Below are positions 59,734 through 64,000 of a stretch of DNA of 64,000 nucleotides, in pieces. Both the position numbers and the translations under genes were made by a program. Below the pieces are notes generated by a model. It saw only the letters and a list, made by a program, of their open reading frames with translations. It did not search any database and was not told where the DNA came from. Numbering within the stretch: the stretch's first letter is position 1; each line of letters begins with the position of its first letter. Source of the DNA: Oscillospiraceae bacterium (lineage in GTDB: Bacteria > Bacillota_A > Clostridia > Oscillospirales > Oscillospiraceae); assembly GCA_017470325.1 (NCBI GenBank), contig JAFUES010000023.1, forward strand, positions 121,349 through 185,348, in the 5' to 3' direction.

Positions 59734-59767
59734 GCCTGAAGATGATGATCTTCAGGCAACTTTTTTT
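59734..59767 (+). terminator. Expression-platform terminator of the FMN riboswitch
   Basis: GCCTGAAGAT (59734-59743), loop GATG, ATCTTCAGGC (59748-59757), then AAC and seven T. The stem repeats the ATCTTCAG sequence of the P1 5' strand, so exchange pairing between P1 and the terminator is possible. Confidence 0.9.
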
Positions 59768-59778
59768 GGAGGTATGTC

Positions 59779-60501
59779 ATGGAAAACCTAAAATTCGTCG
59801 CAGTTTGCCTGCTCATTTTCGCCGGGCTGTTTCTGGTCGCCTGGCTGCTGGAAAAGAAATTGAGCAAGAATCGGAAAACCCTTTCCGATACCCATTACAT
59901 CACATATGTCGCGATCTTTTCGTGCATGGCCGGTGTGCTGATGCTTGTGGAGATCCCGCTGTTCTTCGCACCCGGTTTCTATAAAATGGATCTGAGCGAG
60001 CTGCCGATCCTGATTTGCACCTTTTACCTGGGGCCTGTGGCCGGTGTGATCTCGGAGCTCGTCAAGGTCATGATCAAGCTTCTGCTGAAGGGGACGACGA
60101 CCGCTTTTGTCGGTGATTTTGCCAATTTCGCCGTGGGCTGCTCTTTTGTCCTTCCGGCCAGTGTGGTCTACCACGCCAACCCCAGCAAGAAGTCGGCGCT
60201 GACTGGCATGATCGTGGGGACCCTGGTGATGACGGTCTTCGGCAGCGCCTTCAACGCGATCTATCTGCTGCCCAAGTTTGCACAGCTGTTTGGAATGCCC
60301 CTGGATGTGATCGTAGGCATGGGTACGGCCGTGAACAGCGCGATCACCAGCGTCTCTACTCTGGTCCTTTTCGCTGTGGTGCCTTTCAATCTGCTCAAGG
60401 GGATCGTGGTGTCGCTGCTGACCTTCCTGCTTTACAAGCGCATCTCACCCATCCTGCACAAGAACGACGAGCGCCGCCAAGGCAAGACGGCTACCGCTTG
60501 A
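59779..60501 (+). CDS. ribU: Riboflavin ECF transporter S component RibU
   Basis: A 240-residue membrane protein with about six hydrophobic segments: an N-terminal anchor, then ITYVAIFSCMAGVLMLVEIP, MDLSELPILICTFYLGPVAG, ELVKVMIKLLLKGT and a C-terminal helix pair. This is the RibU arrangement for substrate binding, working with a shared EcfA-A'-T energising module encoded elsewhere. The assignment rests on the FMN riboswitch directly upstream plus the protein pattern. SD TTGGAGG right after the terminator T run. Confidence 0.9.
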   Translation: MENLKFVAVCLLIFAGLFLVAWLLEKKLSKNRKTLSDTHYITYVAIFSCMAGVLMLVEIPLFFAPGFYKMDLSELPILICTFYLGPVAGVISELVKVMIKLLLKGTTTAFVGDFANFAVGCSFVLPASVVYHANPSKKSALTGMIVGTLVMTVFGSAFNAIYLLPKFAQLFGMPLDVIVGMGTAVNSAITSVSTLVLFAVVPFNLLKGIVVSLLTFLLYKRISPILHKNDERRQGKTATA

Positions 60502-60513
60502 TCGAACATAACG

Positions 60514-61836
60514 CTATCCGACCATGGCGCTGCCTTTCAGGCAGCGCCATAACCGTTTCAGGCTCAGGGCAAAGTTGAAGATCTCGGTGCTGTAGATCAC
60601 GAAGATGTATGCGGGAAGCCCGTGGCGGGGCAGCAGCCAGAGCACCAGCAGCAGACCCAGCAAGGCGTCCAGGATATTAATGCCCATGCTCCACACCTGC
60701 TGACCCAATCCTTTCAAACAGCCGTCCACCATCATGTCCGTGTACATGAAGGGGATCAGCGGCGCCAGGATGCGGATATAGTGTCCGGCGTCGCTGCTGT
60801 GATAGATCAAAAGCCCCAGCTTGTCGGCAAAGAGCAGGAGAAAGACGGAGACCAACAGAGAAAATCCCAGGCTCAGCCGCAGCAGTTCCCAGGCGGTCCT
60901 GTGGATGGCCTGCCTGTTATCCTGCACCTGCGCCTCTGTAAGTTCGGGGACGATCAACTCTGCCGCGGCGGACAGGAGGCAGGAGGGAAAGAAGATCACA
61001 GGCAGCGCCATGCCCTGGATGGTTCCGTAACCGGAGAGGGCGCCGTCGGTGGAATACCCGGCGGTCCGAAGACCCCGAGGGACCAGCAGATGCTGCAGTG
61101 TGCTCAGGGCGCTGCGTGCATAGGCTGAGATGGCCAAAGGCACGGCGATCCGCAGCATCCTCGCAGTGATCCGTTCACCGCCGGAGACACGTCCGTAATG
61201 CCTGATCCTGTCCTGCCAATAGAACAGCAGCATCAGCAGAAGGGAGAGCACATCAGCGGCCAAACGCCCCGCTGTAACAGCGGCGCAGCTTTTCTCGATA
61301 TCCCCGGCAGGAGTCTGCTGCAGAAAGAGTGCCACCAATGCGATACCGGCTAACTGTTCGATCAGGTGGACCAATGTAGGCTTCCAAACGCGTCCGCAGG
61401 CGGTAAAGTAGCCGGACATGGCGGAGCACAGAGAAATGCATGGCATGGACAGAGCTGCGATTTTCAGGGACAACACCGTCCGGGCATCCCGCACCCAGAG
61501 AAAGCCCAGGGGCCGGGCCAGGTTCCATAGGATCACGGCGGAAGCTGAACCAAAGAGCAGGGCATAGGTCAGACAGCGCTTGATGGCGCCCTGGATCCCT
61601 GCGGGATTTTCATAGCCCAGTTCTTCGGAGACCAGGCGTGTGGATGCAAAACGGATGCCTGAGATGGCAAAGGTAGCGCTCAGATTGGTCACGGAGATCG
61701 TCAACTGATACAGACCGATCCCGGCCGATCCGATCCGGCCCACCAGCCAAACCTGAAAGGCCATGCCGATACAGCTCATCAGCAGGGACGAGCCAGTAAG
61801 CAGCGCGGTGTTGTACACAAGCTTTCGTTGAAGCAT
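60514..61836 (-). CDS. SpoVB-like oligosaccharide flippase (MOP superfamily)
   Basis: A 440-residue membrane protein with 12-14 predicted hydrophobic segments. The opening NTALLTGSSLLMSCIGMAFQ and the motif GSAGIGLYQLTISVTNLSAT match the SpoVB/Wzx group. Members flip lipid-linked saccharides; SpoVB is needed for spore cortex and MurJ-like proteins flip lipid II. Which one this is cannot be told; the shorter length (SpoVB is above 500) leaves both open. SD GAGGAGG. A sigma-E-like -10 (CATAGACT on the minus strand, 61870-61877) lies about 35 nt upstream, but its -35 is poor. Confidence 0.82.
   Translation of the reverse strand: MLQRKLVYNTALLTGSSLLMSCIGMAFQVWLVGRIGSAGIGLYQLTISVTNLSATFAISGIRFASTRLVSEELGYENPAGIQGAIKRCLTYALLFGSASAVILWNLARPLGFLWVRDARTVLSLKIAALSMPCISLCSAMSGYFTACGRVWKPTLVHLIEQLAGIALVALFLQQTPAGDIEKSCAAVTAGRLAADVLSLLLMLLFYWQDRIRHYGRVSGGERITARMLRIAVPLAISAYARSALSTLQHLLVPRGLRTAGYSTDGALSGYGTIQGMALPVIFFPSCLLSAAAELIVPELTEAQVQDNRQAIHRTAWELLRLSLGFSLLVSVFLLLFADKLGLLIYHSSDAGHYIRILAPLIPFMYTDMMVDGCLKGLGQQVWSMGINILDALLGLLLVLWLLPRHGLPAYIFVIYSTEIFNFALSLKRLWRCLKGSAMVG
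60524..60550. other. Hairpin inside the 3' end of the spoVB-like gene
   Basis: ATGGCGCTGCC (60524-60534), loop TTTCA, GGCAGCGCCAT (60540-60550). It lies 23 nt past the ribU stop and could end ribU transcripts, but no T run follows. Confidence 0.45.
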
Positions 61837-61929
61837 TCTTCGGCCTCCTCACAGGATATCCATATGGACAGTCTATGCGGGCAGAGCCAAAGCCTGACCA
61901 ACCGAAAGCAGCTTATTTTCGTATTTCAC

Positions 61930-61959
61930 TTGCAAAGCAGGCTGGTATGGTGATATGAT
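61930..61959 (+). promoter_or_regulatory. Promoter of the cytidylate-kinase-like gene
   Basis: TTGCAA (61930-61935), 18-bp spacer, TATGAT (61954-61959). Confidence 0.7.
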
Positions 61960-61994
61960 GTTTTTCGTTAGAAACAACGGAAGGGGACTGACAA

Positions 61995-62597
61995 ATGATC
62001 GTAACTATCGGAAGAGAGCATGGCAGCAACGGCCATGATATCGCACTGGCCCTGGCGGAACAGCTGCACTACCAGTGTTATGATAAAGAGATCGTAGACA
62101 AGGCAGCGGAGACCTCCAACTTCAGCAAAGAGGTTTTGCAGTCTTATGATGAGAAGCGGGTCGCCCCCTACATTGTTACTATGCCCCACTTTGTAGGACT
62201 GAACGAGGGCTTTCGGCTGAATATGCAGTTGGCGTCAGCCCAATTCCAGGCCATTCGAGACTTGGCAGATGAGGGCAACTGCATCTTTGTGGGCCGCTGT
62301 GCCGACTATGTGCTGCGCGATCGTGAGGATCTGTTGCGAGTATTTATCATGGCGGATGAAGGTTTTCGCGTCAAAACCATGATGGAGCGCAAGGATCTCA
62401 CGGAGGAGCAGGCACATAAGCTGATCAAGCAGGTGGACAAGGATCGGGGCAGTTATTATAAGTATTATACCGACCAGGTGTGGGGTGAAAAGGAAAACTT
62501 TGACCTGTGTATCAACAGCGGGAAAACCGGTGTACAGGGAGCAGTCCAGATCATCAAGGCGTATATCGATGCCGTGTCCGGAGGCAGTGAACAATGA
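61995..62597 (+). CDS. Cytidylate kinase-like family protein
   Basis: A 200-residue P-loop kinase-like protein. It opens MIVTIGREHGSNGHDIALAL, where the P-loop is the altered GREHGSNG form of this clostridial family, and contains DEGNCIFVGRCADYVL and MMERKDLTEEQAHKLIKQVD (a lid-like region). True cytidylate kinase (Cmk) has GxxGSGKS, so activity on CMP is not certain. The ATG has GGAAGGGG upstream. It overlaps the thioesterase gene by 4 nt. Confidence 0.85.
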   Translation: MIVTIGREHGSNGHDIALALAEQLHYQCYDKEIVDKAAETSNFSKEVLQSYDEKRVAPYIVTMPHFVGLNEGFRLNMQLASAQFQAIRDLADEGNCIFVGRCADYVLRDREDLLRVFIMADEGFRVKTMMERKDLTEEQAHKLIKQVDKDRGSYYKYYTDQVWGEKENFDLCINSGKTGVQGAVQIIKAYIDAVSGGSEQ

Positions 62598-63022
62598 TTG
62601 AAACCACAATGTCAGAGCTGTGCGGCTTGCAGGAGGGGCAGAATTCCTTCAACGATTATATCGGGCTTCGGGATGTGCGCATCGATGATGACGGCGGCTA
62701 CTATCTGATCTTGACTGTGACGGAGAACATGCTCAACCCTTATGGAAAGATCCACGGTGCGGTGCTTTTTGCTTTGTGTGACAGCGCGGCAGGCAGTTAT
62801 CTGAAAAGCCGAAACATCTCTTGTGTGACGCTGAGCAGCGAGATCAGTTTTTACCGGACTGCCCAGAAGGGGGATGTGCTGACTGCACATGTGCGGGAGA
62901 GAAAGATGGGACGCACTGTCAATGTGTTGGCGGTGGAAGTCCTTAACCAGGATAACCAGATGATCGCAGACAGCCTCTGTCATATGTACCGTATAGACAA
63001 AGAAGATCCCGGCAGCGAATAA
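62594..63022 (+). CDS. PaaI-type hotdog thioesterase
   Basis: 142 residues. The hotdog motif NPYGKIHGAVLFALCDSAAG contains the catalytic-type HG[A/G]xxxxxxDxAxG pattern of PaaI/YdiI acyl-CoA thioesterases, followed by VTLSSEISFYRTAQKGDVLT and GRTVNVLAVEV. The acyl-CoA substrate is unknown; aromatic or short-chain acyl-CoAs are usual. ATGA overlap with the preceding gene. The stop codon lies in the loop of the terminator. Confidence 0.87.
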   Translation: MIETTMSELCGLQEGQNSFNDYIGLRDVRIDDDGGYYLILTVTENMLNPYGKIHGAVLFALCDSAAGSYLKSRNISCVTLSSEISFYRTAQKGDVLTAHVRERKMGRTVNVLAVEVLNQDNQMIADSLCHMYRIDKEDPGSE

Positions 63023-63038
63023 GCTGCCGGGATCTTCT
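63001..63038 (+). terminator. Terminator overlapping the thioesterase stop codon
   Basis: A 16-bp perfect stem AGAAGATCCCGGCAGC / GCTGCCGGGATCTTCT whose 6-nt loop (63017-63022) is GAATAA, containing the TAA stop. The tail is TCTATAT, a weak U tract. Confidence 0.75.
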
Positions 63039-63051
63039 ATATGACTCGAAT

Positions 63052-63519
63052 TCAGAGGTCCTCTTCTTCCTCCTCCGCTTCCAGGGACTCCTGACGTTTT
63101 TTCACATAACGCCCGGTGAGCATCAGGCCGATGAAGCAGGCTACGATCACGATCACACCGGAGATCGCGGCACCGGCGAGGGAGCCGGAAAGCATCCCGT
63201 AACGGGAATAAGTGAAGCTGAATTGAAAAAGGAAGAAAACAAAGCCAGCCAGCAGGGAGAGCAGCAGACTGCTTTTCCATCCGATCTGGATATGCCGGTC
63301 ATAGATCCCGGCCTGTGCCGTGGCGATCCCCACGTAAAGGCAAAGCGCCATAAACATGATCCATTCTCCGGCAATATAGCGAAACTCCTGGCCAATCAGC
63401 AAGATCTGTACTGCCATTGCCACCAGTAGGCCCCAGAAGGCCAGCCAGAAACCGTTATGCTCGATTTTCAGAAGCTTCAGCTCCTGCATTTCATCCAATT
63501 GATTCTCTCTCTTAAACAT
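63052..63519 (-). CDS. Small four-helix membrane protein of an XRE-regulator pair
   Basis: 155 residues. A charged start (FKRENQLDEMQELKLLKIEH) is followed by four hydrophobic segments (about 30-50, 60-78, 90-110, 118-140) and an acidic tail (EEEEEDL). The family is not firmly recognised; similar proteins accompany small XRE regulators in Clostridia. The start is ATG 63519, 9 nt after GGGAGG; an ATG three codons earlier touches the SD. It overlaps the regulator gene by 8 nt. Confidence 0.65.
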   Translation of the reverse strand: MFKRENQLDEMQELKLLKIEHNGFWLAFWGLLVAMAVQILLIGQEFRYIAGEWIMFMALCLYVGIATAQAGIYDRHIQIGWKSSLLLSLLAGFVFFLFQFSFTYSRYGMLSGSLAGAAISGVIVIVACFIGLMLTGRYVKKRQESLEAEEEEEDL

Positions 63520-63718
63520 GGTTTTCATCCTCCCAGAATAAATCATTCAAAGTAACATCCAGGGCTTTGCAGATGGCGATGCAGAGCTTGATCGAGGGAT
63601 TAAAGTCCCCGGATTCAATGAGCCCGATCGTTTGCCGGGTGACCCCGGCTTTCTGCGCCAGCTCGGTTTGAGACATGTTCAATTCGATCCTTCGAAATTT
63701 CATTTTCAGATTGCGCAA
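63512..63718 (-). CDS. Small XRE-family (Cro/CI-type) transcriptional regulator
   Basis: 68 residues, essentially one helix-turn-helix domain: FRRIELNMSQTELAQKAGVTRQTIGLIESG with the recognition helix TRQTIGLIESG, then NPSIKLCIAICKALDVTLND. It resembles the short YgzD/YozG type that usually controls its own operon with a membrane protein. The TTG start at 63718 has AGAGGTGAT 5 nt upstream; the internal ATG at 63703 has no SD. Confidence 0.88.
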   Translation of the reverse strand: MRNLKMKFRRIELNMSQTELAQKAGVTRQTIGLIESGDFNPSIKLCIAICKALDVTLNDLFWEDENHV

Positions 63719-63743
63719 TGATCATCACCTCTTGACGATGTTA

Positions 63744-63772
63744 AGTATAGTTTACATCCGCAAAAATGTCAA
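63744..63772 (-). promoter_or_regulatory. Promoter of the XRE regulator-membrane protein pair
   Basis: Minus-strand TTGACA (63767-63772), 17-bp spacer, TATACT (63744-63749). The 8-bp palindrome TTTGCAAA (63779-63786) lies 6 bp upstream of the -35. Confidence 0.9.
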
Positions 63773-63813
63773 GTATATTTTGCAAACAAAATTTATATTT
63801 TTTATTTGCAACT

Positions 63814-63849
63814 AAAAATCGCCCATATTACACAAGGTAATATGGGCGA
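63814..63849 (-). terminator. Terminator for a minus-strand gene beyond the right edge
   Basis: TCGCCCATATTAC (63819-63831) with its complement at 63837-63849; on the minus strand the stem is followed by UUUUU (63814-63818). Confidence 0.75.
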
Positions 63850-63865
63850 AAATATAAATGCTCAA

Positions 63866-63978
63866 TTGCAAAGCGAAGTTCCAGTTTGCAAGAGAAAGTT
63901 CCAGAACAGTATATGTCTTGCAAGAGTAAGTTCCGGGAAATAGAGGAAACCGGAAATAAGTCTTGCGAAGTAAGGGTG
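63866..63978 (+). repeat. Cluster of 19-bp imperfect direct repeats, possibly the end of a mobile element
   Basis: Copies at 63866-63884 (TTGCAAAGCGAAGTTCCAG), 63886-63904 (TTGCAAGAGAAAGTTCCAG) and 63918-63936 (TTGCAAGAGTAAGTTCCGG). A partial copy lies at 63963 (TTGCGAAGTAAGG), and TTGCGAA recurs at 63994-64000. No gene is visible in the last 150 bases. Multiple short terminal repeats are typical of IS21-type elements, but the window ends before any transposase could be seen. Confidence 0.6.
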
Positions 63979-64000
63979 TAGTAGAAATTCGGATTGCGAA

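Overview
The window is a GC-rich chromosomal segment of an anaerobic, spore-forming Gram-positive bacterium. Gene content and order point to the Clostridia, most likely an Oscillospiraceae (Flavonifractor/Oscillibacter-type) genome; that placement is inferred from memory of families, not from a search. Supporting signs are an intact sigK, yqfC-yqfD and ylbJ, a SpoVB-type flippase, a MurE with the meso-diaminopimelate signature, a dcw cluster without ftsA, and an oxygen-sensitive type of dehydratase-activase ATPase. Almost everything is core genome. I found no CRISPR array, phage, toxin-antitoxin or defence island; the only hint of a mobile element is a repeat cluster at the right edge.

Layout. 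1-6.7 kb: 3' part of a J-domain gene, a P-loop ATPase, a HAD phosphatase, an orphan His-rich CsoR-type metal sensor, sfsA with a small NTPase, and a family 3 glycosidase with permuted domains. 6.8-11.2 kb: a two-gene 2-hydroxyacyl-CoA dehydratase-activase-like system. 11.2-14.5 kb: a membrane L,D-transpeptidase with a repetitive Pro/Ser/Glu tail, sigK, and a VanY-type carboxypeptidase. 14.6-22.5 kb: the rimP-nusA-rnpM-ylxQ-infB-rbfA-nrnA-truB-ribF operon behind a leader terminator. 22.6-25.8 kb (minus strand): nitroreductase, luxS, a structured RNA region, tmRNA (ssrA), a cyclophilin and smpB. 26-32.4 kb: Nudix hydrolase, then murA-MBL-rlmH-DUF2007-pgm-chrA-chrA. 32.4-40.7 kb: ylbJ (minus), then yqfC-yqfD-phoH-ybeY-era-yqzL-recO and mutS2. 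40.7-45.4 kb: HPr, a DMT transporter, uvrC, rsmD, coaD and a coiled-coil protein. 45.5-58 kb: the division and cell-wall (dcw) cluster mraZ-rsmH-ftsL-pbp-murE-mraY-ftsW-murG-murA2-divIB, then ftsZ with its own promoter. 58-64 kb: YihY, a SLOG protein, an FMN-riboswitch-controlled riboflavin transporter, SpoVB-like flippase, cytidylate-kinase-like protein, a hotdog thioesterase, and an XRE regulator with a small membrane protein.

How it fits together. Several blocks are tightly coupled, with start/stop overlaps of 1-40 nt. Vegetative promoters are easy to read, nearly all with a 17-bp spacer. Three sporulation genes (sigK, yqfC, ylbJ) instead show sigma-E-like -10 elements of the form CATAGNNT or CATAGTTT. 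The most interesting signals are regulatory architecture rather than new genes: divergent promoter pairs that share one -35 heptamer, a terminator embedded inside a convergent gene, a Shine-Dalgarno sequence buried in a terminator stem in front of murA2, a G/C-tract operator candidate at csoR, a structured region between tmRNA and luxS, and a possible CUG start for yqfC.
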